Positions 40,198 to 50,116 of a stretch of DNA of 64,000 bases are shown here, piece by piece; position 1 is the stretch's first letter; each line of letters starts with the position of its first letter. The notes under the pieces were generated by a model. That model saw only the letters and a program-made list of their open reading frames with translations, ran no database searches and was not told the origin of the DNA. Source of the stretch: Mycolicibacterium austroafricanum (GTDB lineage: Bacteria > Actinomycetota > Actinomycetes > Mycobacteriales > Mycobacteriaceae). The DNA lies in the NCBI RefSeq assembly GCF_902705885.1, contig NZ_CACSIP010000004.1:607-64606 (forward strand), in the 5' to 3' direction. Made by a program: the position numbers and the translations under genes.

Positions 40198-41289
40198 TCA
40201 GTAGTCATATCGGGCCAACTCGACGGGCCGCTGTGGGCTGTCCTCGTCGATCGAGATCCGCGCCGGCACCATCTCGCTGGTCACCAATCCGTGCTTCTGT
40301 GTCACCGCGTCGACGATGTCGAAACTGCGCGCGATGCTGTCGGGGGTGTCCACCACGATGGTCGTGACCGGCACCCGTCGGCTCAGCTGCAGGAATCGGT
40401 CGCCGTGGGGCGGCTCGGCTCCGTGAAAACCCCACATGCCGCGCAAAGCCGTTGCGCCGCCGGCGCTTTGTGATTCGCGTAACCTCCGGACCAGTGCCCG
40501 ATGGACGGGCACCCCGTCGGTGAGCGAGTCCTCCGACGTGTACACCATCAGCTTCTGATGCAGGGGCCGGCCGTGGGCGTCGGTGCTGGGAAGGACATCG
40601 GGCCGGCAGAGCAGCGCGCCGTCACGCTTGCACACCCGAACCCGCTCGACCGTCATCAGCGCTCGGCCGAGGATGCCTCCGAGTTCACACGCCGCCCGTT
40701 CCACGACGGCGGTGTCGCCGACGGCGATGATCATCATCGGGACATCGACGTTGCGCCCGAAGAACCGGGCCCGGTGGCGACGTCCGTGGGCGGTGCCGTC
40801 CACGCCCAGAAAGGCCGAGGCTCCGTGGAGGCCGTGCCGGAAAAGCAGATCGCAGACAGCCAGGTAAGCCGGTGTCCGGCCCACGTGTTCCTGCCGGCCG
40901 ACGTACACCGTCAGCTTGACCGCGTCGCCCACCGCCGCGGGGATGACGACGTCTTCGACCGCCCCATCCTGGTCCGCCTCGATCAGCCGCGCCCGTTCGA
41001 CCGTCACCAGACCACGTGGCGTGAGGTCGACGACCGCATCCAGCAGGCCCGAGATCTTGGTGTCGGTGTCGACGGCCGCCACGGCCACCGGCGGATCCTC
41101 GGACAGGCTCAGGGAGCTGTCGGTGCGTAACAGGTGACGTGGTCCAAAACCACCTGTGCCCCGCAGCATGATGCTGGTCGCCACCCGCTCGCGACCGTAG
41201 AGCTCCAGCAGCGCCTCGGCGAGGAACTGCCCATCGGTGCGCTGGCGCTCACCGAAGTAGGCGGTCAGCTTCAGACAGTTCTCGTTCAC
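40198..41289 (-). CDS. Protein of three tandem DUF190 domains
   Basis: 363 residues from GTG 41289, overlapping the CrcB stop (GTGA). Three successive DUF190 units can be read: ~3-90 (LKLTAYFGERQRTDGQFLAEALLE), ~125-215 (VKLTVYVGRQEHVGRTPAYLAVCDLL) and ~245-345 (QKLMVYTSEDSLTDGVPVHRALVRRL). Each has an xGxGFG/GxxGF-type turn. DUF190 is a PII-like ferredoxin-fold family often encoded next to CrcB; three copies in one chain is unusual. Perhaps a regulator or partner of the fluoride channel (inference). Confidence 0.8.
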   Translation of the reverse strand: MNENCLKLTAYFGERQRTDGQFLAEALLELYGRERVATSIMLRGTGGFGPRHLLRTDSSLSLSEDPPVAVAAVDTDTKISGLLDAVVDLTPRGLVTVERARLIEADQDGAVEDVVIPAAVGDAVKLTVYVGRQEHVGRTPAYLAVCDLLFRHGLHGASAFLGVDGTAHGRRHRARFFGRNVDVPMMIIAVGDTAVVERAACELGGILGRALMTVERVRVCKRDGALLCRPDVLPSTDAHGRPLHQKLMVYTSEDSLTDGVPVHRALVRRLRESQSAGGATALRGMWGFHGAEPPHGDRFLQLSRRVPVTTIVVDTPDSIARSFDIVDAVTQKHGLVTSEMVPARISIDEDSPQRPVELARYDY

Positions 41290-41651
41290 AGCGCCATCCC
41301 CAGCCACATCCCGGTCGCCGCGGCCGCCAACCCCAGCACGACGCTGAGGAAGATGTTGGCCGCCGCGTACTTGACCTGGCGTGCCTCCCCGAGTCGCTGC
41401 GTCTCCAGCATCCAGGTCGAGAACGTGGTGTAGGAGCCGATCAGCGCGGTGCCGGCCAGCAGAGCCACCTCCGGCGGCAGTGCCAAACCGGTCAGGAAAC
41501 CGAGCACCAGTGCGCCGCTGAGGTTGACCACCAGGGTGCCGAACGGAAACGATCCGGCGGTGCGACGCGCGACGGTTCGGTCCACCAGAAATCGTGCCAC
41601 CGCGCCGAGGCCGCCGAGCACCAGCACGCTGCTCCAGACCAGGACGCTCAT
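41286..41651 (-). CDS. crcB: Fluoride ion channel CrcB/Fluc subunit
   Basis: 121 residues from ATG 41651. Four membrane spans; the Fluc motifs [52 protein letters not shown] are all present. It pairs with the upstream CrcB as a heterodimer typical of Gram-positives and mycobacteria. It overlaps both neighbours by 4 nt. Confidence 0.9.
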   Translation of the reverse strand: MSVLVWSSVLVLGGLGAVARFLVDRTVARRTAGSFPFGTLVVNLSGALVLGFLTGLALPPEVALLAGTALIGSYTTFSTWMLETQRLGEARQVKYAAANIFLSVVLGLAAAATGMWLGMAL

Positions 41652-42046
41652 GATCGACGCACCCGGACCCGCCGAACCAGCATGGTGGCGACATAAACGG
41701 CGATCAGACCAACCGAGATGCTCACGACCGTGTAGCTGACGGCCAAGGCATGGTGCCCGTGCTCGATCATCGCGATCGTCTCCACCTGCATCGTCGAGAA
41801 GGTGGTCAGGCCGCCGCACAATCCCGTGCCCAGCAGTGGTCGGCGGTAGCTGGACAGGGGCAGCCGCTCCAACAGGCGAGTGGTGAAGTACCCGAGCAGG
41901 AACGCGCCGACGATGTTGACCACGAAAGTCGGCCACGGCCAGCGTCCCGGGTCCGGGGCCGCCAGCGTCTCGAACGCTGCGCGAGACAGCGCACCCAGCG
42001 CGCCCCCGACAAACACCGCGGCGAGTTCGCGCCGGTCGACAGCCAT
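41648..42046 (-). CDS. crcB: Fluoride ion channel CrcB/Fluc subunit
   Basis: 132 residues from ATG 42046. Motifs: [50 protein letters not shown]. First gene of a crcB-crcB-DUF190 operon with 4-nt overlaps. Exports fluoride. I saw no fluoride-riboswitch consensus in the 63-nt gap to pgm. Confidence 0.9.
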   Translation of the reverse strand: MAVDRRELAAVFVGGALGALSRAAFETLAAPDPGRWPWPTFVVNIVGAFLLGYFTTRLLERLPLSSYRRPLLGTGLCGGLTTFSTMQVETIAMIEHGHHALAVSYTVVSISVGLIAVYVATMLVRRVRVRRS

Positions 42047-42109
42047 GCCGGAAAGTATGCACACCGGGGTGGGTTTTTTGCGCGCCGCGGACGTAGCACA
42101 ATCAAAACC

Positions 42110-43741
42110 ATGGCGAATCCCCGTGCCGGCCAGTTGGCGCAACCTGAGGACCTCATCGATGTGGCCGCGGTGGTGACGGCGTACTACACCGTCGCTCCCG
42201 ATCCGGAGAACATCGACCAGCAGGTGGTGTTCGGCACCTCGGGCCACCGTGGATCGAGTCTGGACGCAGCGTTCAACGAGGCGCACATCCTGGCCACCAC
42301 CCAGGCCATCGTCGAGTACCGGGCCGCGCAGGGCACCACGGGTCCGCTGTTCATCGGCCGCGACACCCACGCTCTCTCAGAACCGGCGTGGGTCTCCGCG
42401 CTGGAGGTGCTGGCCGCCAACGACGTTGTGGCCATGGTGGATTCGGCAGATCGCTATACCCCGACACCGGCGGTGAGTCACGCGATCCTGGCGTTCAACC
42501 GGGGCCGCGACACCGGCCTTGCAGACGGGATCGTCGTCACACCGTCGCACAACCCGCCCCGGGACGGCGGCTTCAAGTACAACCCGCCCAACGGCGGCCC
42601 GGCCGACAGCGACGCCACCGGCGTCATCGCCAAGCGCGCCAACGAGATCCTGCGCGACGGCCTCAAACCGGTCAAGCGGGTGCCGTTGGACAGGGCGTTG
42701 GGCACCGCCCAACGCCACGACTACCTCGACGCCTATGTCGCCGATCTACCCAACGTCGTCGACATGCACGCGATCAGCGCGCAGGGCATCCGCATCGGTG
42801 CCGATCCGCTGGGCGGAGCCAGCGTCGACTACTGGGGCGCCATCGCCGAGCGGCACAACCTGGAGCTGACGGTGGTCAACCCGCTCGTCGACGCGACGTG
42901 GCGGTTCATGACGCTGGACACCGACGGCAAGATCCGGATGGACTGCAGCTCGCCGAACGCCATGGCCTCGCTCATCGGCAGCATCGGGGACTACCAGATC
43001 GCCACCGGCAACGACCCGGACTCCGACCGCCATGGCATCGTCACCCCCGACGGTGGGCTGATGAACCCGAACCATTACCTGGCCGTGGCGATCGACTACA
43101 TCTACGCGAACCGCCCAGGCTGGCCCGATTCGATCGCGGTCGGCAAGACCGCGGTCAGCTCGTCGATCATCGATCGGGTGGTGGCCGGCCTGGGTCGCGA
43201 CCTCGTCGAGGTGCCCGTCGGGTTCAAGTGGTTCGTCGACGGCCTGATCGGCGGCACCATCGGGTTCGGCGGCGAAGAGAGTGCCGGAGCGTCGTTCCTG
43301 CGTCGCGACGGATCGGTGTGGACCACCGACAAGGACGGCATCATCCTGGCCCTGCTGGCGGCGGAGATCCTGGCGGTGACCGGTTCCACACCGTCGCAGC
43401 GGTACGCCACGTTGGCCGAGAGGTACGGCGCCCCGACGTACGCACGGGTCGACGCCCCCGCCGATCGTGAGCAGAAGGCACGGCTGGCCAAGCTGTCACC
43501 GGAACAGGTCACGGCCACCGAGCTGGCGGGGGAGCCGATCACCGCCAAGCTGACGTCGGCGCCCGGCAACGGCGCCCCGCTGGGGGGCCTCAAGGTGACG
43601 ACGGAGAACGCGTGGTTCGCCGCGCGGCCGTCGGGAACCGAGGACGTCTACAAGATCTACGCCGAATCGTTCCGCGGACCTGAGCATCTCGCCGAGGTTC
43701 AGGACGCTGCGCGTGAAGTGGTGAACAAGGTCATTTCGTGA
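42110..43741 (+). CDS. pgm: Phosphoglucomutase (alpha-D-glucose specific)
   Basis: 543 residues from ATG 42110. Phosphoserine loop [20 protein letters not shown]; metal loop in [12 protein letters not shown]; sugar loop [12 protein letters not shown]-terminal phosphate loop [16 protein letters not shown]. Interconverts glucose-1-phosphate and glucose-6-phosphate, feeding trehalose, glycogen and cell-wall sugars. Confidence 0.94.
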   Translation: MANPRAGQLAQPEDLIDVAAVVTAYYTVAPDPENIDQQVVFGTSGHRGSSLDAAFNEAHILATTQAIVEYRAAQGTTGPLFIGRDTHALSEPAWVSALEVLAANDVVAMVDSADRYTPTPAVSHAILAFNRGRDTGLADGIVVTPSHNPPRDGGFKYNPPNGGPADSDATGVIAKRANEILRDGLKPVKRVPLDRALGTAQRHDYLDAYVADLPNVVDMHAISAQGIRIGADPLGGASVDYWGAIAERHNLELTVVNPLVDATWRFMTLDTDGKIRMDCSSPNAMASLIGSIGDYQIATGNDPDSDRHGIVTPDGGLMNPNHYLAVAIDYIYANRPGWPDSIAVGKTAVSSSIIDRVVAGLGRDLVEVPVGFKWFVDGLIGGTIGFGGEESAGASFLRRDGSVWTTDKDGIILALLAAEILAVTGSTPSQRYATLAERYGAPTYARVDAPADREQKARLAKLSPEQVTATELAGEPITAKLTSAPGNGAPLGGLKVTTENAWFAARPSGTEDVYKIYAESFRGPEHLAEVQDAAREVVNKVIS

Positions 43742-43754
43742 GACTGGTCATCGC

Positions 43755-45023
43755 TTGAGTTCGCGCTCGGGGGGCGAGTGTAAGGACAAATCCAAACGGC
43801 GACTTCCCCGCGAAGTCTGGGTCCTGGTGGTCGCCAACGTTGTGGTCGCGCTGGGCTACGGCGTGGTGGCGCCGGTGCTGCCGCAGTATGCGCGCCACTT
43901 CGGGGTCAGCATCAGCGCCGCGACGTTCGTCATCACCGCCTTCGCCGTGATGCGTCTGGTGGGGGCGCCGCCGGCGGGCTGGATGGTCCAGCGCCTGGGG
44001 GAGCGCAAGGTCTACATCAGCGGGCTCGTCATCGTCGCCCTGTCGACCGGGGCGTGCGCTTTTGCCGAAACTTACTGGCAACTACTGCTTTTCCGCTCAT
44101 TGGGCGGAGTCGGGTCGGCGATGTTCACGGTGTCGTCGCTGGGGTTGATGATCCGGATCTCCCCGCCTGATGCGCGCGGCCGCGTGGCCGGGCTGTTCTC
44201 ATCGGGGTTCATGTTCGGTTCGGTGGGCGGGCCCATCCTGGGGAGCCTGACCGTCGGGTTCGGTCTGTCGGCGCCGTTCCTGATCTATGGCGCTGCGCTG
44301 TTGGTCGCCGCGACGGTGGTATTCGTCAGTCTGCGCAATTCAGCGGTGGTCGCCCAGTCCGACGAGGAAATGGTGCCGCCGGTGCCCTTCCGGACGGTGT
44401 TCCAGCACCGGGCCTATCGAGCGGCGCTGTTCTCCAACTTCGCGACAGGGTGGGCGTCGTTCGGTCTGCGGATAGCGTTGGTGCCACTGTTCGTCGTGGA
44501 GGTGCTCGGCGGCGGGCCGGGCGCGGCAGGCCTCGCGTTGACCGCATTCGCGGTGGGAAACATCTCGGTCGTCATCCCGAGTGGGTACCTGTCGGACCGC
44601 CTGGGGCGGCGCAAGCTGATGATCTTCGGGTTGGCGCTGGCGGCGGCGTCGACCGCGCTGGTGGGCTTCACCACCTCGCTGCCGGTGTTCCTGGCCGCTG
44701 CCCTCATCGCCGGTGCGGCGACCGGCATCTTCATCTCACCCCAACAAGCCGCCGTCGCCGACGTGCTGGGCAACAAGTCGCGGGGCGGGTCGGCGGTCGC
44801 CACGTTCCAGATGATGGCGGATTTCGGCTCGATCGGCGGATCGCTGCTGGTGGGGTTCATTGCCCAGTACACGTCGTTCGGGTGGGCGTTCCTGGTCAGC
44901 GGGCTGATCCTCGGCATCGCGGCGGTGGGCTGGATCTTTGCCCCCGAAACTCGGCCACGGACGTTCACCGAGCACACGGAGGCCCGTCCGCTGGGGCCAG
45001 AGGCCGGTGGGGAAGTGCCGTGA
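43755..45023 (+). CDS. MFS transporter (drug-efflux type)
   Basis: 422 residues from a TTG at 43755 (no better upstream start seen). Twelve membrane spans; motif A-like segments GWMVQRLGERKVYISG and GYLSDRLGRRKLMIFG; motif C-like GSVGGPILGSLTVGFG as in 12/14-TMS drug:H+ antiporters. Substrate unknown. It is the last chromosomal gene before the tRNA and island. Confidence 0.86.
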   Translation: MSSRSGGECKDKSKRRLPREVWVLVVANVVVALGYGVVAPVLPQYARHFGVSISAATFVITAFAVMRLVGAPPAGWMVQRLGERKVYISGLVIVALSTGACAFAETYWQLLLFRSLGGVGSAMFTVSSLGLMIRISPPDARGRVAGLFSSGFMFGSVGGPILGSLTVGFGLSAPFLIYGAALLVAATVVFVSLRNSAVVAQSDEEMVPPVPFRTVFQHRAYRAALFSNFATGWASFGLRIALVPLFVVEVLGGGPGAAGLALTAFAVGNISVVIPSGYLSDRLGRRKLMIFGLALAAASTALVGFTTSLPVFLAAALIAGAATGIFISPQQAAVADVLGNKSRGGSAVATFQMMADFGSIGGSLLVGFIAQYTSFGWAFLVSGLILGIAAVGWIFAPETRPRTFTEHTEARPLGPEAGGEVP

Positions 45024-45077
45024 GCTGGGATTTTGAACGGCCACCGCGGGTGGTGTAGCTTCGATGAGCACAACCTA

Positions 45078-45153
45078 GGGGCTATGGCGCAGTTGGTAGC
45101 GCACCACACTGGCAGTGTGGGGGTCAGGGGTTCGAATCCCCTTAGCTCCACCA
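45078..45153 (+). tRNA. tRNA-Ala (anticodon GGC)
   Basis: 76 nt with encoded CCA. Acceptor stem GGGGCTA/TAGCTCC, anticodon arm CCACA-CTGGCAG-TGTGG giving anticodon GGC (45112 region), T-arm AGGGGTTCGAATCCCCT. The 3' half is the attachment site of the adjacent island. Confidence 0.95.
45109..45150 (+). repeat. attL: 42-bp direct repeat within tRNA-Ala
   Basis: Begins CTGGCAGTGTGGGGG and ends CCCCTTAGCTCCA. Identical to 55094-55135; flanking bases differ (ACA before and CCA after here; GGTC before and ACA after at the other copy). This copy is part of the complete tRNA gene. Confidence 0.93.
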
Positions 45154-45217
45154 CGAAACACACGCAGCATTGGTCGGGGCGGGTTTCGTCGTTTGCGCGG
45201 ACGGTCCGTGTTCGGTC

Positions 45218-45289
45218 TTGACGACAGCGCTTGACGACAGTCGTCGTTCGAACATGGAATCCGCACTCGAACGCTGAGGTCTGACGACA
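45218..45289 (+). repeat. TGACGACA repeats, probable integrase arm sites (left)
   Basis: TTGACGACAG occurs at 45218-45227 and 45231-45240, and CTGACGACAC at 45281-45290. The same core recurs near the right end. Short repeated sites just inside both attachment sites are typical arm-type binding sites of lambda-like integrases (inferred). Confidence 0.55.
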
Positions 45290-45360
45290 CCGGGGAAGGC
45301 CCGACGGCGCGGTCGGGTCCGCCCCAGACGGAGCCTCATGGTGGTGTTGTGATCGGTCTG

Positions 45361-46632
45361 TCAGAAGGAGCCGGTCGCGTCGACGTCGCTGGGGAACAAC
45401 GTTCCCATTGAGTCGAGTGCGTCCCGCTGTACCGCCTCGATCACCTCGACGTAGGTTCCCGTGGTCACGGTGATCGAACTTTGGCGCAGCATCCGCTGAA
45501 CGGTGGCGGGCTGCACGCCCCATCGTGAAGAGCAGGGTGGCGCACGAGTGGCGCAGGTCGTGCACCCGCAGCTGCGGCACACCGGCCTTCGCGCACAGGC
45601 TGTGGAACAGCCGGTTGGCGTTCCGCGGCTCGACGAACCCTCCGGTCGCGGTGGTGAACACGAGCCCGGTGTCTCGCCAGTCTGATCCGGCCGCCAGCCT
45701 CTCATCGAGCTGGGCGCGACGGTGTGACTTGAGGATCTCCACCAGGGCCGCCGGATGGGCAAGACCGCAACCGAGGCGTCGGTCTTGACGGGATCGAGTC
45801 GCAGCTGCCCATCGACACGGTCCAGCGCCAGGCGGACCGTCAACCGACCGCGGTCCAGGTCGACGTCGTTCCATGCGAGGCCGAGGGCTTCACCGCGCCG
45901 CAACCCCATCGCCAGGGCCACCGCCCACAGGGCGTACAGCCGGTGACTTTCCGCCGTACGGAGGAACCGCAGCGCCTCGGCGCGGCTGAAGCTGCGGACC
46001 TTGTGCTCATCGGTCACCCGCAGTTGCACCAGGCGCGCCACGTTCCGACTGATTAACTCCTCATCGACGGCATCCTGCAGCGCGGCGCGCGGCACCCTGA
46101 GGATGTGACGGATCGAGCTAGCCGACAACACCGCGTGGCAGCAGCCCGGAATGGACTTGCCGCAACACCGCGGAGAGTCGCGGGCAGCGTCGCGACCTTT
46201 GGCGCAGCATTGACACGTCGTTCATAAATTGTTGAGCCATTCCCGGATGTGCGCCGCTTGTAATGATTTGAGCTTGCGCTTACCGATCCCGGGGTTGATG
46301 TGAAGGCGCACGTCGCCTTCATACGTCGCGTAGGTAGTTCTGCGGATACTCGGCTCCGCGATGTGCTCGAGCCAGTACAGCATGTACTCCGCCACTGTGA
46401 GAGTCGTTGTGGCGACCGGGACACCGCGACGCTGTTGGTCGCGGAGCTTGTTGAGCTCGTTCAGCGCTTTCCGTTCGGTGTCTCCGTACACGCTGACCCG
46501 CTTGCGCTTGCCGTCAGGAGTGTCGACGAAGAACTTGCCTTCCCAGCGGCCGTTGGCACGCCGGTAGGCACCGCCCTCTCCATTGTGGTTCCGCCGCAGG
46601 CCTTGTCGCGAGGACATCACGCGTCCCGTCAA
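45361..46632 (-). pseudogene. int: Decayed tyrosine recombinase (phage-type integrase)
   Basis: N-terminal part (start ATG 46617 or 46632) has the AP2-like/SAM-like pattern GAYRRANGRWEGKFFVDTPDGKRKRV and HIREWLNNL, then a stop at 46222-46224. The same frame continues with a Cys-rich segment (TCQCCAKGRDAARDSPRCC) and the catalytic domain (GLRRGEALGLAW). A deleted base near 45752 and an extra base near 45519 throw ~233 nt, including the VHDLRHSCATLL motif, into another frame. The frame is then restored for the TGTYVEVIEAVQ end with the nucleophile Tyr. One nonsense (probably CGA to TGA) and two compensating frameshifts imply an inactive enzyme. Confidence 0.85.
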
Positions 46633-46804
46633 TGAGGCCGGCGACGTACTCGTCGAGCGACTGGCGGACGATGCGCCGGCACCGACCGATCTGGACGGAC
46701 TTGAGTCGTTGCTCCCAGATCAGCCGGTAGATCATCCATCGGCTGACCGCCAGGCGGTCGGCGGCGGCCTGGACCGTGATGAACTCTCCTTGACCGGTCA
46801 CCAT
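46514..46804 (-). CDS. xis: Excisionase / helix-turn-helix protein
   Basis: 96 residues from ATG 46804. HTH_17/MerR-like: FITVQAAADRLAVSRWMIYRLIWEQRLKSVQIG, RIVRQSLDEYVAGL. The first ~65 residues look like a normal Xis; the remaining ~30 overlap the integrase N-terminus in another frame and may reflect a lost stop. It is directly upstream of int, as in integrative elements. Confidence 0.75.
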   Translation of the reverse strand: MVTGQGEFITVQAAADRLAVSRWMIYRLIWEQRLKSVQIGRCRRIVRQSLDEYVAGLIDGTRDVLATRPAAEPQWRGRCLPACQRPLGRQVLRRHS

Positions 46805-46904
46805 GACCACCTCCAGCACTCCGCGTGGAGCCGACTCGCCGACCCCATGATCGGCACGACTACGGAAAGAACTTGCGCCGACGTTGCGTCGGCATCGCTC
46901 CAAC

Positions 46905-47255
46905 AGCTACGACTACTGTAAGCCCGGGTCACGACATCCCTGGGAGCTGTTTTCGGAGCCCGTCGATCGAGCAAGCCCGCGGCGCCGGACCGTAGACCAC
47001 CCTATCGCCGATGCCTCTTCTCCCGCATAACAGCACCATCAAAACTCCTCTTACTCAACGCCACCCGTCTAATAGGCGTCACTTCCTTCACGATCCATCT
47101 ATCAGCACAGGTCTCAATGTCCGTACCTATCAACGACATCCAGACATGCCCCACTTCACGACACCTCTCGAAATCTGCATGGCACATTTGCACAACGGTG
47201 CGAGAATGGCTGTGGCGCAGCATGTGCCGCGGGCGCCGGTCGGAGGGGCGAGACG
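46905..47255. other. Non-coding gap between xis and relaxase
   Basis: About 350 nt with visibly lower GC than the surroundings and no conserved frame. It is upstream of a MobF relaxase, the usual place for oriT, and of the divergent xis-int promoter. I could not define an oriT nick site. Confidence 0.4.
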
Positions 47256-48631
47256 ATGTTGACGATCGCCAAGTTGAAGCGGTGGTCGATCAACTACTAC
47301 ACCGACACCGCCCAGGTGGCCGAGCGCGCGTCCAAAGGTCGCGCCCGGTCGGGCGGCGGGCTGGGGGAGTACTACTCCGGACACGAGACCCGCACTCCGG
47401 TGTGGGTGTGTGCGGGTGACACCCGCGCGGCGGCTGTCGTCGGGTTAGCAGACGCCCAGCGCGCGGGCGGGGAGGCTGATGCGGGGGTGGCGGCGCGCTG
47501 GCTCGATGACGGGGTCGCCCCGAGCGGTGCACGCGGTCGGGCGTTCGGCGAGCGCGGGGTGCACGGTTTCGATCTGACGTTCTGTGCGCCCAAGAGTGTG
47601 TCGTTGGTGCGGGCGTTGCGCGTCGATGACGTCGTGATGAAGGCGACCGCCGATGCGCATGACACCGCGCTACGTGAGGCGATGGAGTATCTGTCCACGC
47701 ACGCGGGCTACACGCGGGTGCACAATCCGCGCACCGGCGAGAAGGATCTGGTACGGCTGCCCGGTCTGGTGGCTGTGGCCTATCAGCATGAGACGTCACG
47801 CTGCGGGGACCCGCATCTGCACACCCACGTCATCGTCCCCAACCGCCAGGCCCGCGCCGACGGAGCGCTGGTGTCAATCGACGGCACCTCGCTGTATCGC
47901 GAGGCCCGCGCCGCCGGAGTCATCTACCAAGCCAGCCTGCCGGGAGCTGCACCGGTCCATGGGGTTCGAGTGGGCGCCGGTCGATCCCTCGACCGGCATG
48001 GCGGAGCTGGCCGGAGTGGACCGCGACACCATCACCGCGTGGTCGCGCCGATCCACCGCACTGCGGGAGTCGGCCGCCGGCAACCTGAAGGTTGTCGATG
48101 GGCCGGTGTCGGCGGCCCAGTTGGCCGCCGCGCAGAAAGCCACCCGCCCCACCAAACCCGAAGAGCTCGGCTGGGGGCAGCTGGTGGCGGAGTGGCGCGC
48201 CGATGCGCGCGAGCTGCAATTGGATCGGGCGGCGTTCGAGGCGGCGCGCGGCGCGGCGTGCGGCTGCGCGGACGTGGGTCGACCGTTCGCGCCTGGCCGA
48301 GGCTGCGGAGAATATCGAGAAGGCGGCGTTCACCCGCGCCGACCTGGTGGAGATTGTCGGGGCGCAACTTCCCGTCGACAGCGACCAGTCACCGCGGGAA
48401 GTTGCGGAGGCCGCGGTCGACGAGGTTGGGATCAGGCTGACCGTCCCGCGCGCCGCGCATCAGCGCGAGGGCCATGAACGGTTCACCCTCGACCGGATCT
48501 TGGCCGAGGAGCTGTCGGTGCTCGACCTGGCTGACGCCCGTAATGACCGTGCGCTGCTGTGGGTTAAGGCCGAGGACACCGCGGGACTGTCGTCGGATCA
48601 GAAGCGGGTGCGAAGATGGGCGGAGTCGTGA
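47256..48631 (+). pseudogene. Frameshifted, truncated MobF relaxase (TrwC-type)
   Basis: Starts at ATG 47256 with GGAGG upstream. TrwC N-terminal domain: INYYTDTAQVAERAS (catalytic Tyr pair), GLGEYYSGHETR, FDLTFCAPKSVSLVRAL, and the metal-binding HETSRCGDPHLHTHVIV. Frame is lost near 47940 (YQASL to the ELHRSMGFEWAP frame) and again near 48250-48275. The homology then ends at a stop at 48629-48631, so the helicase half is missing. Normal MobF proteins are ~900 residues or more. The nearby minus-strand gene ends 31 nt further on. Confidence 0.82.
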
Positions 48632-48661
48632 GTTGACCGTTTCGTCGGACTCATTGCTCCA

Positions 48662-50116
48662 CTAGCGCCGGAGTTTGTTCCGCACGGCCAGGATCGCCAA
48701 TCCCAGCACGATCGGCCCGGTGAACCGCAGCACCAGCACGATCCAATCGCCTGCCGGTGTAAGCGACTGGGCCGGCGTTTGTAAGAGCGAAACCGAGGAC
48801 TGCGCAGCGAGGCGGAATGCCCGGCCGAGGTTGTCGCCGAACTTATTCGAAGGCAGTACTTCCGGGCTGTAGACGAGCAATCCGTCCGACGTGACGCCGA
48901 CGGGGACGAACGTCGGCTCCGCGACAGGATAACCCGCAGCGGCCAGCAGAATAGTGCAAGCACCAACCAGCACAGCGAACGCGGCGAGCGAGCGACCCAC
49001 CCGAAGTCCGAAGCCGGAAATGGCCCAGTAGACAGATAGTAGGGTGTAGTCCACGAGGGCCGCCAACCGCGATGCCGCGTTTCCCTTCCCGATGTCGCGT
49101 AGGCGTCGGCGCCGCCGCATCAGCATCTCGCCATAGTAGAAGTCCGCGGCACCGGCGTCGTCTTTCGACGTTTCGACAGCCTTGCGCAGTCCCCGATAGA
49201 TGCGCGCGACGGATGCCGGGTCGACGTCGGTGGTCTTCTCCTCGGCAAGGACGGCACGGTCGGACTGCCACCAGTGGCGAGGATGGCCCCACCGGACGTT
49301 GTCCATGATGAGCTCGTCGACGCCATACGCCGATCCGAAGTGGCACCGCGACAAATCCACATTTCGCAAGGTGAGTTTCGAGACATCGACATCGGTCAAC
49401 GACACGATGCCGGCGGGGCTGTCATTGGTGAATCCTGTGATGACGCTCGGTTCACCGAAGCTGGCGTGGTCGAGTATCAACGCGCCGGCCGTCAGTGTGA
49501 GTGTCAAGCCGGTATCGAACCGGCTGTTGGCGAACTTCACGTTGGGTGAGTCTATTTTGGCGATGAAGCGCGCATCGAACGTGCTGTCGTAGATTTCGAC
49601 GTCACCCACGCTCCCGATCGATGCGAAGGTTGATACGTTCCGGCAGTGCAACGTGTTTGCGTGCATCGCGCCGATTCGCATTTCGCTATCGGACCGCAGA
49701 TCGCCAGTGACCTCTACGTCGTCAAACGTGACGCTTCCCCTGGCGTGTGCTCCGCCGAATGAAACATCGGCCAGTGTGACCTTCTCGAAGCGAAGCGAGC
49801 CCTCGAATGTGGTTCCTGCAAAGGAAGTCTCACCGCCAAAAGTGACGCCTTTGAAGCAGACGTCGGACACGAAGGTCGAGTCGGTGAAGTCCGCTCCGTT
49901 GATCCGCAACGTGCCGTCGCGTCTCTGCAAGTTATCAAGCAACTGCCCGAACTCGTCAGCGCCAATGGCACAGCCTCGCAATTCGTCCAGTTTGGAGCCA
50001 TCTTGGATGCGGCGCAGGAACGCTTTCCACGTGTCTTGGCCGCCGTGTAGCACGCACCATCCATTAGTTACATGTTGGGCTGCACAGCCAACCGTCGAGC
50101 ACGGCATCGCGGTCAC
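48662..50116 (-). CDS. Pentapeptide-repeat protein with C-terminal membrane domain
   Basis: 484 residues from GTG 50116, overlapping the previous stop as GTGA. A possible Zn site at the N-terminus (C6-x4-C11-x9-C21-x2-H24). Pentapeptide-type A(D/N)LxF repeats run from ~70 to 275 (NGADFTDSTFVSDVCFKGVTF and on). A helical linker with the YRGLRKAxExxxDDxxAADFYYGEM pattern (307-331) is familiar from pentapeptide/channel-like proteins. Then membrane spans ~351-370 and 376-396, a pore-like amphipathic stretch 432-450, and a last span 458-478. Third gene of the NTPase operon; inferred membrane effector. Function unproven. Confidence 0.82.
   Translation of the reverse strand: MTAMPCSTVGCAAQHVTNGWCVLHGGQDTWKAFLRRIQDGSKLDELRGCAIGADEFGQLLDNLQRRDGTLRINGADFTDSTFVSDVCFKGVTFGGETSFAGTTFEGSLRFEKVTLADVSFGGAHARGSVTFDDVEVTGDLRSDSEMRIGAMHANTLHCRNVSTFASIGSVGDVEIYDSTFDARFIAKIDSPNVKFANSRFDTGLTLTLTAGALILDHASFGEPSVITGFTNDSPAGIVSLTDVDVSKLTLRNVDLSRCHFGSAYGVDELIMDNVRWGHPRHWWQSDRAVLAEEKTTDVDPASVARIYRGLRKAVETSKDDAGAADFYYGEMLMRRRRRLRDIGKGNAASRLAALVDYTLLSVYWAISGFGLRVGRSLAAFAVLVGACTILLAAAGYPVAEPTFVPVGVTSDGLLVYSPEVLPSNKFGDNLGRAFRLAAQSSVSLLQTPAQSLTPAGDWIVLVLRFTGPIVLGLAILAVRNKLRR

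Noticed and set aside
42047..42109. Fluoride riboswitch between crcB and pgm
   Set aside because: The 63-nt gap is too short and lacks the conserved pseudoknot-forming sequence.
44414..45874. Long minus-strand open frame running across the tRNA and the MFS gene
   Set aside because: It is antisense to the MFS gene and tRNA; only its 45521-45753 part is real, being the out-of-frame piece of the decayed integrase. The RGFEPLTPTLP string is the familiar artefact of translating tRNA 3' ends.
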